Shown piece after piece: positions 23,889 through 34,515 of a stretch of DNA of 64,000 bases. Every line of letters begins with the position of its first letter. Positions within the stretch are counted from its first letter, which is position 1. Source of the DNA: Rhynchopus sp. YZ270_cl-10. Taxonomy: Eukaryota > Euglenozoa > Diplonemea > Diplonemida > Diplonemidae. The stretch lies in the NCBI GenBank assembly GCA_964035575.1, contig OZ037915.1, positions 930,001-994,000 on the forward strand. Reading direction: 5' to 3'. The position numbers and the translations under genes were made by a program. Under the pieces are notes generated by a model. That model was not told where the DNA came from. It did no database searches and saw nothing but the letters and a program-made list of their open reading frames with translations.

Positions 23889-25917
23889 CAGTGTTTCCCA
23901 CGGTGAGATTTTGGGGTGAGAAATCTCACAAAAAAAAAAAAAAAAAAAAAAAAAAGTGAGGTGAGAAATCTCACCTGCAGGAAAAAAATAACTATTTATT
24001 CACCTCCTTTTAGCGGGGTTTTATTTTGCGATAACTTCACGCATTTTTTTCCCAGGCGAGGGCTACTTAATTTGCCGAGCGAAGCGAGGCAAATTGAGTG
24101 CACGAGCCTGGGAAAAAAATAAGTGAAGTATCGCAAAATAATCCGCTAAAAGGAGGTGAATACGTAATTTTATTTCACGGGAAATAAAGTATACGAAAGG
24201 ATTTGGCACTTTTAGCGGGACTCATTTATTGTGCAATAACTAACGAGAATGTGTCCCTCCAGGTAGCTCTCATTACCCTCCCGCTAGCTTTTGCTCGCTG
24301 GGAACCTGCAAAAAACTGGTGAATTGGGCCCATACCCTGGTATGTGGGGTGGGATACGCATTTTTGGGGTGGCAGAACCATGTGTGAGCCACAGGGTGGT
24401 GCACGTGTGACCCCATGCAGTACCACGCAACCCACGTTTTTACACACACAACAACGGCATTTTGCTTGTAGCGCGTACAGTATGTAGCCTAAAAAGCCCA
24501 CACCACGTGTACGCATAGCGCGTAGCGCAGCGTGTGGTCGGGTTTGGAAAGCTGCCTCAACGGTACACAAAGCTACATCCCGACCTCTCGCCACCTCAGT
24601 GTCCCCTCGGGTGCTGGCGGGAGGTCGGGAAATGGCTGTCGTGCAAGAGCGAGACACATTCAGAAGATCCCCGCCCATCACAGAATATCATGCCAGTCAC
24701 CACCTTCCTCACAATGAAGTAAAGGGGGTGGTGTATCCTTCGTCTTGATAGTGAGATCGTCACGGAGATACACTATGTAGGAAACGAAGTCGGCTTCCGT
24801 GGGCTTACCGTCAGGCTTGCCAATGAATTCCTTAAAAAGCGGTCCCATTCACGGACGTACGGTGTCGACAATGCTAGTCCTTCAGCAAAACCACTGTAGT
24901 GCTTGTCCATCTCCTGTCGGAGGACCGTTTGCGTCTTACATCCTTCGGCATGTTGCATGTGTCAGAAAAAAATGCGAAAAGGGCAAAAAAAATTCAAAAT
25001 TTTCAATTTTTAGGCGGGTGGTGGTGCAGGATGTACCAAAATTTAGCGTGAAGTTATCGCCAAATAAAACCCCTGTTTTAGCGTGAAAAAAACAAAAATA
25101 AAATCCCGCTCTGAAGGAATTGCAGTGAAAAAAAGTGAAAAACGCGTGAAATAAAGTTCAATGAGCGGGTTTTTAATTTGCGATAAAAAAACTGCGTGAA
25201 ATTATCATTAAAAAGAATCCCGCTAAAAGTGCCAAATCCTTCGTATACTTTATTTCCCAGGGGAATAAAAAAAAAAAAAAAAAAAAATCATGGTTGAACC
25301 ACGGGAGTACCATGGGGAACTGGGTTGCTGACCGCACCATTCAGGCTGTACCTCAATTTTTTTTTGCCTGCGGCGCCATTTTCCCTTTTTTGCTCCGCAA
25401 AAAAGGGTTAGGTGTGTGACTTTGTGCTGTAAAAAGATAGATTTTTACACTGTACCCTAATTTTTTTTCGCCTGCGGCGCCATTTGTTTGATTTTTTTTT
25501 TGCTCCGCAAAAATCCCTATGTTCCCAATGTCCCTGGTCAGCAGTGCTGAAAAAATTTTGGGCACAAAAACAAGCTGACCCCCCAATCTTCCAACGACAG
25601 TGACATTTATGTCAACAATTTTTAGAAATGTTGCGTACCGTGGCTTCGCTTGGGTGCCATGCCTGTCATGACTGCCGTTTATTTTGTAAATGTACTGAGT
25701 TTACTGATAATTCGTATACCACGTGTGCCTGGTGCAAATATCAATGAAGTGCCGAACTCCGAGAAATTCTCACATTCCGCCGGAGGCCCCCAACTTGAGC
25801 TAAGGTGGGGACCCGGGCGCGCGAAGCGCGCCCGGGCTCGCCACACCTATACAAAAACCCGCAAAACCGCAAAATCTCACCTATTTTCAGAGTTAGGTGA
25901 GATGCTGGGAAACACTG
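23889..25917. mobile_element. hAT-like transposon with exact 8-bp duplication
   Basis: Terminal inverted repeats CAGTGTTTCCCA and TGGGAAACACTG are flanked by CATCTTCA on both sides (23881-23888 and 25918-25925). CAGTG ends plus an 8-bp duplication are typical of hAT elements. The 2029-bp body contains a hairpin (24000-24160, arms around CACCTCCTTTTAGCGG) and a nested inverted repeat with about 40-bp arms at 24179-25258 (GGGAAATAAAGTATACGAAA and its complement). There are also two direct blocks containing GCCTGCGGCGCCATTT (near 25366 and 25470). No intact transposase is visible. A minus-strand fragment at 24773-24958 has a pattern (TPYVREWDRFL) faintly like the core-binding domain of tyrosine recombinases. 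It inserted 36 bp beyond the stop codon of the CCCH protein gene. Confidence 0.8.
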
Positions 25918-25960
25918 CATCTTCACAAAAAAAAAAGTGCAAAAAAATACCCCGTTTTTT

Positions 25961-26974
25961 TTAGCATTCAGTGTCAACCCAGTTCGGAGATTTGGTGTTG
26001 AGAGTGACGATCTCGGTTGTTTCCGCATCACCTTCTCCTGCAGCCTGCGCGGTCCGCTCCCTTCTACGTCTGTTCTTCGAGGACAGCTTGAAGCGGAAGA
26101 CGTGGACGAGCGGGCATGCATTGTGCTTGGGGCAGTCGTTGTTTGTGAAGGAGGGGCAACGCTGTTCGCGGAGGGTGCGGGTCTTCCAGCGGACGTGGCA
26201 CTCACGGCAACGAAGGAAGATAATGTGCGGGGTGGCACGCAGGTTGTCCCATTGGTTATGCGTGCACGGTGGTGCCTCGACCTCTGCCGGCACAACAGTG
26301 GTCGTCGCCGCAGGCTGCGGAGTTTGGGTTTGGGTTTGCGAGAGTTGCTGCATCTGAGCCTGCATCTGTTGCATCTGCGCCTGCGCCTGCATCTGTGCCT
26401 GCTGTACCTGAACCTGCAACTGAGCCTGCAACCCCATCTGTTGCTGAACCTGCGCCTGCTGCAGTTGGGTCTGCTGTGTACTCTGTCCAACAGACGGCAT
26501 GAAATACGAATTCGCAAAAGGGGAGACCCCAACCATCTGCTGCTGCATCAACGGCTGTTGCTGCACCTGAGGCAGACCTTGCATGATGGGCTGGTTGCTC
26601 TGTTGCAAAGGCATTGTAAAGCCTCCAGTGTTTCCCACCACAGTCGTCGGCTGCGTCTGCTGTTGTGTCTCAAAGAAGGTCGGCTGTGGGACCGGGTTGC
26701 TCTTCATGTCAGGAACAAAAAAGGGCTGGTTCATTGCCGGCGCGTTGTTCTGCTGGGTGGCCTGCTGTCCCATAAAAGGAACGGGAACTTGAGGCGACTG
26801 TGGCGTCTGGTTGACATTGTCTCTGTACAACGTTGGGTCGATTCTTGTGAAGTTGAGGGGCTGCTGCGGCTGCATTGTTGTCTGTGCCTGTTGGAAAGCT
26901 GGGTTGACAGCGGCCACCTGCGTCAGGGGAGCCACCTGAGGGGCAACAGACTGCATGGTAGGTTCGGCGTACAT
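25961..26974 (-). CDS. Gln-rich protein with C-terminal CCCH zinc-binding region
   Basis: A single-exon gene of 337 residues. Residues 1-225 are low-complexity, rich in Gln, Pro and Met, with many QAQ/QQM repeats, and probably disordered. The conserved part is near the C terminus: C-x-H (CTHNQWDNLR, about 237), CRECHVRW (about 256), then C-x7-C-x5-C-x3-H (about 273-291), which fits the CCCH zinc-finger spacing used in RNA-binding proteins. A basic RRRRER patch follows. The HNQWDNLR...C-x2-C...CCCH arrangement recalls zinc-binding tails of trypanosomatid RNA regulators; that resemblance is from memory and untested. A likely role is post-transcriptional regulation. An AG lies 14 nt before the ATG. 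A hAT-like element starts 36 bp after the stop. Confidence 0.75.
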   Translation of the reverse strand: MYAEPTMQSVAPQVAPLTQVAAVNPAFQQAQTTMQPQQPLNFTRIDPTLYRDNVNQTPQSPQVPVPFMGQQATQQNNAPAMNQPFFVPDMKSNPVPQPTFFETQQQTQPTTVVGNTGGFTMPLQQSNQPIMQGLPQVQQQPLMQQQMVGVSPFANSYFMPSVGQSTQQTQLQQAQVQQQMGLQAQLQVQVQQAQMQAQAQMQQMQAQMQQLSQTQTQTPQPAATTTVVPAEVEAPPCTHNQWDNLRATPHIIFLRCRECHVRWKTRTLREQRCPSFTNNDCPKHNACPLVHVFRFKLSSKNRRRRERTAQAAGEGDAETTEIVTLNTKSPNWVDTEC

Positions 26975-27345
26975 TGTGCTGTTGTCTTTTGAAGAAAGTA
27001 AGAGTTGTTTAAGAACGATAAAACAAAGAGCGTTTTTTTTTTATGTGGGAACAAATAGCCCCTGTAGGTGGTAGGTGGGTAGGGTGGTGCAGGGAAATGG
27101 AGGGGATTTTCAAAAAAAACAAGACATCATTTTGTTTTACAGAAAACTTACACAACCCGGGAGGGGGTTTACAGCAAAGGTATTTCAACATATGCGTTCA
27201 ATAAATTGGGCAAAAAAAAAAAGTGAAGTTAATGCAGGCACCTCCGACTGACCGACGTACAGATGCCAGCCCCGCATGAAAGCATAAAGTACCCTGCGGG
27301 CAAAAAAAAAAAAAATACTTTCAACATCATTTATCCCCCCCAAAG
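26975..27345. other. intergenic spacer with R4 copy
   Basis: This spacer lies between the CCCH gene and the coiled-coil gene. It holds A/T runs and an R4 repeat at about 27229-27302 (TTAATGCAGGCACCTCCGAC...GATGCCAGCC). No exon seen. Confidence 0.6.
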
Positions 27346-28902
27346 TTAGAAACTCCCAAACACCCGCCTTGGGGGCCCTGGGGAGCCTTCGCTTCGCGTC
27401 GGGGAGAGGACGCTTCTTGCGGGGGAGAGGATGAGGGACTGGGTCGCTTCACACTGGCTGTTCAGTGCGCGCACCTTGCTGAGGGCGGTTTGCACTGTGG
27501 ACCCGAGAACACTGGCACCTGCGGGGGCAAGCGCACGACGTGTAGCCGCGACTGCTGTTAAATGCTTCACTTGAACGTCCTGTTCCGCAAGCCGTCTGCA
27601 TATTTGCTTGCGAAGCTCTGCCTCTTCAGTAGCAAGACCCTCTGCACGCAGCCGTGCCTGCACCAACCCATGCATTTGCTCCCGCCCTGCGGAAACAGAC
27701 ATTGTACAGATCTCCAACTCATTCGCGGTTGCAGCCCAACCGTACAGCGCGCTGTGATAAAACTCATATACCAGGTTGACCCTTTCGTTCCACATTTGCT
27801 GGTCGATCGAACGGCGGTGCTCGGCCTCTAGGACCTGAGGTTCGGCACTGCTGCAGTGGAAGAGCAATTTTGCGGCCTCTACACGCTCGGCAAGAAGCTT
27901 GGCTCTGCGGAGCTGTGTTAATGCGATGCTTTGCTCAAACTGCGTTGCAGCGGCATGAGGCACAAAGTGGTCATCCCGCAGCAACGCGGAAACCTCCTCA
28001 GTGTGCCGCCGCCGTTCATCTTCCATAGCCTCTCTTGCCTGCGCTAGATTCCGCTTCAGCTCGTTGCCCTCCCGCAGGAGGGTATGCACCTTATCCTGCA
28101 GAGCCTCCGCGCGAAGCTCCCCTTGATCCCGTTCAGTTTCTGCATCCTTAAGTGAGGCCTTCGCATCCTCCAGGTCCACCAGCAAGGCACTCCCTAGGTC
28201 CGCCATCTGCAGGCAGTCGGCCCGGCTTCGCTCCAACTCCTCTCGGAGAGCCTCGAGCTCTTCGTTGTCGGTGTTGTCATGCGCGGTAGCCTTGGGTGAT
28301 GCTGGAGGGGAGCCATGCTCGCTCGCCACCATCGGCACATCACCTCCCAATCCCAAAGGACCCACCCTCGAGGCCCGCCGCTTCGCCGACGTAAAAAACC
28401 CCAGCAGCTCCTCCGGCACCGCCGTCCCCCTCCGTGAGATCTCCCGCCGCATTTCTCCACCCAAACTTCCTATCGACATGCTGTAGCTTCGCGTACCTCG
28501 TGGCCTTGCAGGGACGTTTATGATAGGTGATCCGAGAAGATTCTCATTGGGTACAGGGAAGTTGTACCCCTCAAGATCGTTGTTGGTGTTGTCATTGGTT
28601 GACGCAAGGGATGCGAGAGATTCCTTACGTTCTACAGTAGTGGTAGGGGCCTGTCGTGTGTTTGGACTGTGCGCGCTGTTGAAGTTGGGGGTGGCACGTT
28701 GCAAGCCATCGATATCAGCCTCGCCACTAAGAAGCTCTCTCGAGGTTGTCGACATAGACGGGAGGCTCGCAGAGGTGGAGGAGACGTTAGAGCGGAGCTC
28801 GTCAGCGTTGTCGGCAGCATCGGGTGCATCAGGGGCTTGTGCCTCTGCGGGTTCCACCCTATCATACGTTGTCTGTGTAATCACCACATCATATCCCTCC
28901 AT
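27346..28902 (-). CDS. coiled-coil protein of unknown function
   Basis: One exon, 518 residues. Residues 1-215 are Ser/Thr/Pro/Asn-rich and acidic, likely disordered, with SP/TP and RRGT-type candidate phosphorylation sites. Residues about 216-310 are strongly heptad-like (EELEALREELERSRADC and onward), and 310-460 are also helical with many Ala, Leu, Arg and Glu. The tail (about 480-518) has three repeats of S-P-x-R-S/T (SPARS, SPTRS, SPGPP). Length, composition and architecture suggest a cytoskeletal or centrosomal/flagellar scaffold, but I recognise no domain. The start is the first ATG in frame, 12-20 nt after a TATAG. Plus-strand frames over it are shadows. Confidence 0.72.
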   Translation of the reverse strand: MEGYDVVITQTTYDRVEPAEAQAPDAPDAADNADELRSNVSSTSASLPSMSTTSRELLSGEADIDGLQRATPNFNSAHSPNTRQAPTTTVERKESLASLASTNDNTNNDLEGYNFPVPNENLLGSPIINVPARPRGTRSYSMSIGSLGGEMRREISRRGTAVPEELLGFFTSAKRRASRVGPLGLGGDVPMVASEHGSPPASPKATAHDNTDNEELEALREELERSRADCLQMADLGSALLVDLEDAKASLKDAETERDQGELRAEALQDKVHTLLREGNELKRNLAQAREAMEDERRRHTEEVSALLRDDHFVPHAAATQFEQSIALTQLRRAKLLAERVEAAKLLFHCSSAEPQVLEAEHRRSIDQQMWNERVNLVYEFYHSALYGWAATANELEICTMSVSAGREQMHGLVQARLRAEGLATEEAELRKQICRRLAEQDVQVKHLTAVAATRRALAPAGASVLGSTVQTALSKVRALNSQCEATQSLILSPARSVLSPTRSEGSPGPPRRVFGSF

Positions 28903-29455
28903 TGTGTAATGAGTGTATCCTATAGGGGGGGTGTTGCGAGAGGAGGAGGGGTGTGTGTGTGTGTGGAGGGGGGGATGTTGGGCAAAGTATTGCGCTGGAG
29001 CTAGGTGGAAACTCCTTTTTTTTTGTGGTGTGCTATCATTGAAGGGGAAGCTTTCGGAGTGGAAGAAGATAAAAAAAGAGTTAATGGTGTGATCAAAAAC
29101 CGATTCTCCTGTGGTTCTCCACGAAGGTGCTCCGGTAAGGAGGGGGTGGTATAGCCCCTAGTAGTTCTCCATGGTTCTCCCGCGGGTTGTTCGTACCCCC
29201 CTTGAATCGCATTTAAAAGTTGGAGTGTGTGGGGGTGGAAGGGAGGTGGAGGGGGGGAGATGTCATCATACGCCATCGTGTTGGTTCTCCTTGAGTTAAC
29301 GAAAAAAGAGAAAAGCTTATAAGATGAACCTAAGCCTCTCGTGCGTAGTCACCTTATCATATTCGTTATCGAAAAAAGAAGAGCTGGGTATCACAGTGGA
29401 CGGTACTTATTTTCTTGAGCACTACGAGAAAATGTGAAAGCACGGCGAAAAAGGG

Positions 29456-29487
<32 letters not shown>

Positions 29488-31167
29488 ACTAAAGGGGGCG
29501 GAGCGGTAATAGCTTTGTTGTGTTGTGGCATGCACACTTAACGTGAAACACATCAGAGGACACAGAACGGCCACCATTGGGGGGGAGGGCGGAAAGAGTT
29601 ATACATGGTACAAAGACTGGGTGGGTTGAGGGTAAAAAAAACAAAGTGTTAGGAGATTAAACCCAAGCCTCTCTGTGCTTGGTTACCTGATTTTTTTTTT
29701 GACCCATGGTTACTGGTGTTTTGCCAGCCGTTTAACAAACCGACAAAACATTGGTCAAAAAAAAAATCAGGTGGGGTCATCTGTGAAATAGAAAGCAAAG
29801 TTGAAAGTGCAAAACGCCTCAACCGTTCATCGGCGGACGCAGGGACACTGGTTCTCCGAGGGGGTTATCGAACCCCCCAGAGAAGAAAAAGCTTTTGCAA
29901 GATGGATCTGCCTCTTGTGCACAGAACATCTTTTTGCGCTACCATCGTTATACTGGAGCAACGCTGGGAGGTATTTAAAGTTTGAACTAAAACAAAAGTT
30001 AGGTAAAAGGTGAACCTTGAAAGAGCGAGCAAAAAACGCCTCTGTGGACGCAGACTGATTGAAAGTGGGGTGGGGTGGGGGGGAACTCAATTAGGGGAAT
30101 AATTACCCACGAATTTTATGTTTTTATTAAAAAATTAGCTTTTAGCAACGTTGCAATTATGTCGAGTGCAAAAATCCGCCAGATTCTAGTATCCTCTAGA
30201 GGGGGGTAGATAATAAAAAGGTTGGGGTGGGATTGGACAGTAACCACACACTATGTCACCAAAAAAGTTGGCTTGAAATACAAAGTGAAGTTATTAATGC
30301 AGGCACCTCCGACTGACCCACGTACGATGCCAGCCATCCGGATGAAAGCACAAGTACCCTGCGGCCAACAACAGAAGATGTAAAAAGGAAACCTAATGAC
30401 TGGCCCGTACCGTAAGAGAACGAGGGCGGTTCACAACCGCTCGACAGCCGGCGGCCCACCTTCCGTTGAAGAGTTGTGAGCTTACAGGTACTGCAGTTCG
30501 CTGCACCCAACGCTTGATGCACGATAGTCTACACAAGAGAGCAGAAACCCAAAAACACAAAAAGGGGTGGGCGGGGGGGTCACAACATCTCTCTCTTGGC
30601 GCCCCATGCTGTACCGACAGTTGGGCCTCACCCTTTCTCTTAGGGATATACATGGACGTCCTTACAGGCAGCACGCCGTAACCCAAAGGCGTGGCAGAGA
30701 GACTCCGTAGAGCGACTCTGGCCTGACCGCTGGCCATTTATGCTCCGGGTGCGAGCACCCATCATAGCATAGGGGGGCCAGCCTGACCCAGCATTTATAT
30801 ACCCTGCCAGGGTGAACTAGCATAAAAGAGGGCAGGGGCGTTTAGACCCTGAGGACTAGGGGAAGTCCCGCATACCCCAACAGAAAGACAAAGGCTATGC
30901 ACTGGTGATATAGGAGAGGCAGGGTTGCTGAAAAACAAAAAGACCCTGAAGGCACAAAAACGCCCCGCATACCCCTCCTCGCCTCCTGTTTTGTAATCTC
31001 TCAGGTAGGAGACATCGGTTCGAGCGGTCAACACCTTCATAGAGTTTCTGGAGGAACGGACCCCCGGATGCAATTTAAGGTCCAGCCCAGGACCTTACAA
31101 AACCTTCTTGTGAATAGTGTACATTTGGTACAATGACCGGTGTATCGGGGGTGAAAAAAAAAAGCCT
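28903..31167. other. intergenic region, repeats and a G/C-rich unassigned block
   Basis: Contains R1 at 29321-29355 and about 29650, R3 at about 29799-29885 and 30020-30060, R4 at about 30288-30366, and a diverged R2 at about 31100-31152. A 91-codon minus-strand frame (29276-29001, Pro-rich start) lies just upstream of the coiled-coil gene; its coding status is doubtful. The block 30390-31090 is G/C-rich, lacks a frame of any length with recognisable content and matches nothing else in the window. It could be a decayed element or an unrecognised RNA gene. Confidence 0.5.
30288..30366 (+). repeat. R4 repeat (TTAATGCAGGCACC family)
   Basis: Consensus begins GAAGTTATTAATGCAGGCAC, continues CTCCGACTGACCCACG and GATGCCAGCCATCCGGATGA, and ends near AAGTACCCTGCGG. 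Copies are at 27229-27302, 30288-30366 and 58678-58746, with diverged pieces at about 8415-8440, 14704-14760 and 17340-17375. A SINE-like size and uniform orientation are seen at most copies. Confidence 0.6.
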
Positions 31168-31866
31168 TCATTGCAACGGAAAATACCGCTCAATATAGTT
31201 CCACCTGGCTGCCACCTCTGCTTCTGGGTCAAACGGGTCGTATACTAAGGGATCATATGGAATGCCAAGACGCGCCTCAATCCGGTCTAAATTCGCGAAA
31301 TCCTCTGCCTGCGCTGGTGTTAACCCATCGCTTTTGGAGCGTCGATTCCAATGTCTTGGGGTTGTTTCTAATCGAGGTGACTGTTGTGGCCACGAAGACC
31401 TAGGAGATTTGTGTGAACGCGCAGATCGGGGGGACTTTCCGTATTGCCTACCAATCGACCCTGCACGGTAGCCGGTCGCAACACTCTGCTTCGGTTCATA
31501 CAGTGAACCTCTCAATCCCGATGCCCACGCTGTTCCTCGTATATCCATTTCTGGTGCAACCGGCCTGACAGTCGACCCAGTACCTCTCGCACCAAGATCC
31601 CTCCCGACAGCACCCCTCCCCTTTCCCCTTTCGTCAAACCGATGTTTATGGCTCCCCGTATATAGCGTTGGGTCAGTTAGCTTGTCCAAAAGATCTCCTT
31701 GAAACCCCCAGAGTTGCCCATCATGGATGAATCGCGGTGGGTCTTCAGGGTGGTCGTAGCGGGGAACAGGACGGCCGATGGATTGGTCACGAAGTGCGTT
31801 GCTCCGATAGGAGGTCGGTACGGAGGAGGACCCGACGGAGGGAGAGCGGTGGCTGCCAGGGTGCAT
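31168..31866 (-). CDS. TPPP/p25-alpha-motif protein
   Basis: A single-exon gene of 232 residues. Residues 63-90 contain LTDPTLYTGSHKHRFDERGK followed by GRGAVGRD. This is the signature of the p25-alpha/TPPP family (LTDxxxYTGxHKxRFxxxGKGxGxxGR), whose members bind and bundle microtubules and are found across ciliated eukaryotes. The full p25-alpha helical core is absent, so this is a short or motif-only type. Residues about 135-185 are Ser/Arg/Lys-rich and probably disordered, while the C terminus (DPLVYDPFDPEAEVAARWNY) is acidic and aromatic. Its presence suggests a flagellated cell. An AG (CTAG) lies 13 nt before the ATG. A (GGT)n array of about 70 units begins 119 bp upstream of the start. 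Confidence 0.82.
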   Translation of the reverse strand: MHPGSHRSPSVGSSSVPTSYRSNALRDQSIGRPVPRYDHPEDPPRFIHDGQLWGFQGDLLDKLTDPTLYTGSHKHRFDERGKGRGAVGRDLGARGTGSTVRPVAPEMDIRGTAWASGLRGSLYEPKQSVATGYRAGSIGRQYGKSPRSARSHKSPRSSWPQQSPRLETTPRHWNRRSKSDGLTPAQAEDFANLDRIEARLGIPYDPLVYDPFDPEAEVAARWNYIERYFPLQ

Positions 31867-31984
31867 GAAGGTGAGGGTCTAGGTTTGGGGTCTTTTTATA
31901 GAAGGTTCTATTTGTGGAAAGAAGGGGGGGAGGAGAGAGAGAAGCGAATTGTGTGCTCCCCTGTGGGTTTGTGGGTTTTCTGAA

Positions 31985-32195
31985 GGTGGTGGTGGTGGTG
32001 GTGGTGGTGGTGGTGGTGGTGGTGGTGGTGGTGGTGGTGGTGGTGGTGGTGGTGGTGGTGGTGGTGGTGGTGGTGGTGGTGGTGGTGGTGGTGGTGGTGG
32101 TGGTGGTGGTGGTGGTGGTGGTGGTGGTGGTGGTGGTGGTGGTGGTGGTGGTGGTGGTGGTGGTGGTGGTGGTGGTGGTGGTGGTGGTGGTGGTG
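31985..32195 (+). repeat. (GGT)n microsatellite, about 70 units
   Basis: 211 bp of uninterrupted GGT. It gives poly-Gly, poly-Val and, on the other strand, poly-His frames that are not genes. It lies 119 bp upstream of the TPPP-like gene. Confidence 0.95.
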
Positions 32196-33999
32196 AGAAT
32201 TATATAGTTGAAATAATTTCAAAAGTCTAAATAGCGTCTTTACGCGCCTTTACGCGACTATACGCGGGGGTAAAAATTAGGTGGAATAAGTAAAAAGAAA
32301 TCGATTTCTTAACAAAAGGGGCCCTTTGGGTCAAAACAGGGGAGGGGTGTTTGGCTTTATTTTTATTTTTATTTTTTGTTCTCGACAGATTTCACTTGAG
32401 ACCACTGCTGCACTGAAAGGGTTTTGGTCAAACAGGTTGCAAAGCAATCGGTTCTCTTTCGCGCCTCTCCCCCCCTCGCCCCCCACCCATTCCTAAACGA
32501 AGAACACAGATTACAAAAAAAAAAGGGAGAAAGAAGAAGGAAGAAAGGGAAAAAAGAAAAGGGAGGGGAACTTTGAAAGATATACGTCATGTACCAGATG
32601 CGTATGCATGTGTACTGTGGTGTGGCCATGTGTTCCTAGCGGAGGTCATTGCAGTAAAATATAGTTGTGTGTGTGGTTCACATGAAATAGTAGGAAAAAA
32701 ACCCAGGTTTCAACAGAAAAAAGAAAAATAGAGCAATCACATGCCTCGGCTGACCAAGGGGGGGGAGAAAAAAGTGTGCACGTTTTCGGAAAGCAACTTC
32801 CTCTTTAAGCCCGCCGACTCCATTTTCTTGGAGCTTCCAGGACCGTACAATGCTCCGTTCCCTAAGGGGAATGGTGGAAATATTTTCAAAAAAAGGGGGG
32901 GAAAACATCCAGAGAGGATGAAGGAATGGGAACGATGCAACACAACACAAAAAGGAGACGTATGGGAAGTACTACTTTACACCTACCTAAAAAACCCCCC
33001 ATGGGATGGTGTGATTCCCCCCAAAATTAGGTTTGTAACAAAGGTCCTTCTCGGGTATTCCCCTGTGAAAAATTAACTATTTATTCCGATGAAAAAATAG
33101 TAGACTTTATTTCACGCAACCTTGTGGAAGAGTGAACTATTTTTGACAGAAAGTCGGCTAGACGTGCCACATGTAACGTTACATGTGGTACATGAACACG
33201 TACCCGATTTTGCCTGAAATTGGGTGGAGTTTAGAGGAGCGTGGTGCAGTTTAGTGATATTTAAACCACACCAAATTCCACTAAAAATCCACCAAATTTC
33301 AGGCAAAATCAGGTACGGTGTATGATTGAGTAAAAAAGGGGTGCACACTGATGATAACATCCACACAAAAGTACGTAAACTCTGTTATAGTAATAGTTTT
33401 GAGCTTTGGATCGCGCGAGGTCTAACCTCGGTCGTGAGATTTGCCCCACAGCGAGAGAGAGAGAGAGAGAGAGTCGGAGCGAGAAAGAAGGAAAAAAAAA
33501 AAAAACACTCCTGAAGGAAAAAGGACAAAACGTAACAAAACAATCAAAAAAAGAACACTTGACGGGAATGGTTCCAAGCCTCCCCACGCTTAGTCACACA
33601 ATTGTGTTAATTTAAAAACAAAAACAAAAACCCGCACATATTTGCTTTGCTACCATCGATAATCGCCCTCAAACCAAAGATCTGGGGGAGGCTCTGTGCC
33701 CCCAAAGAAAAGAAAAAAAGATGACAGCCTCTCGTGCTCAGTCATCTAAAAAAAAAGTGGCACCCTCCGGAGATAGATTACTGTACATAACGGCACAACC
33801 GCGTCCTCGATAATTAGGACGTGGTTCATTAGTCCTGAAAAAGACTGAAGAAAGGAGGCTGGAGAACATATGGCGTGAAATACAAAGCCCTCTTCGTGAC
33901 AGTGCACCAATAGCTGGCAAGCCAACATAGAGCAATATACAGGGCACCCAGGAACAAAAGGGTGAGGGGAGGGAGAGGGGGGGGAGCACTGACCGCTTT

Positions 34000-34270
34000 C
34001 ACGACGGGACCCAATGACAAGTGACAAGTGAATCACTTGTCATATTTATGACAAGTGAAATGACAAAAAAGTCACTTGTCATGACAAGTGACTTTTTTGT
34101 CATTTCACTTGTCATGACAAGTGAATAGCCTATATCCCCATAGAAAATCACTTGTCATGACAAGTGGACAAGTGGCTCACTTGTCATTCACTTGTCATTT
34201 ACTTGTCACCCATTTCACTTGTCATTCACTTGTCATTTTCACTTGTCACTTGTCACTGGGTCCCGTCGTG
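34000..34270. mobile_element. inverted-repeat element filled with TGACAAGTGA words
   Basis: The left end CACGACGGGACCCAATGACA is mirrored by the right end TGTCACTGGGTCCCGTCGTG. The interior is an array of TGACAAGTGA and its complement TCACTTGTCA in alternating orientation. No target duplication was found at these borders. Confidence 0.6.
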
Positions 34271-34515
34271 TTCGGATACTGCCACGAAGACACCCTTCTT
34301 CTTCTGGACCTGTTCTGCCATTGCCTTTGTGTCACATTACTCTTGATGGGTGTGGCACTGTACTGATGTATTGGGAGAATCTGTTCGCAAAAGAAAGGGG
34401 TGCTAATTGGTGACGGTCGTGGGGCGTATACGTTTGAGATTTGAGGCCTAAGCTTTGTGCTTTGAGCCACCTTCCAACAAAATTCTTTTTTCATTTTTTC
34501 ATTTTCATGAGTTTT

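Noticed and set aside
28903-29276. 91-codon minus-strand frame (29276-29001) as a small gene
   Set aside because: It is low-complexity Pro-rich then T/S-rich, and includes repeated GGTTCTCC words; it is more likely leader or spacer DNA.
30985-31035. tRNA gene at the GGTTCGAGCGG stretch
   Set aside because: It is B-box-like, but no acceptor, D or anticodon stem could be drawn around it.
31908-32230. Poly-His, poly-Val and poly-Gly frames
   Set aside because: They are translations of the GGT microsatellite.
32741-33076. 111-codon plus-strand frame with protein-like composition
   Set aside because: Its strand is opposite to all genes, there is no motif, no exon continuity and no copy elsewhere. 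It remains a possible degraded fragment but is not supportable.
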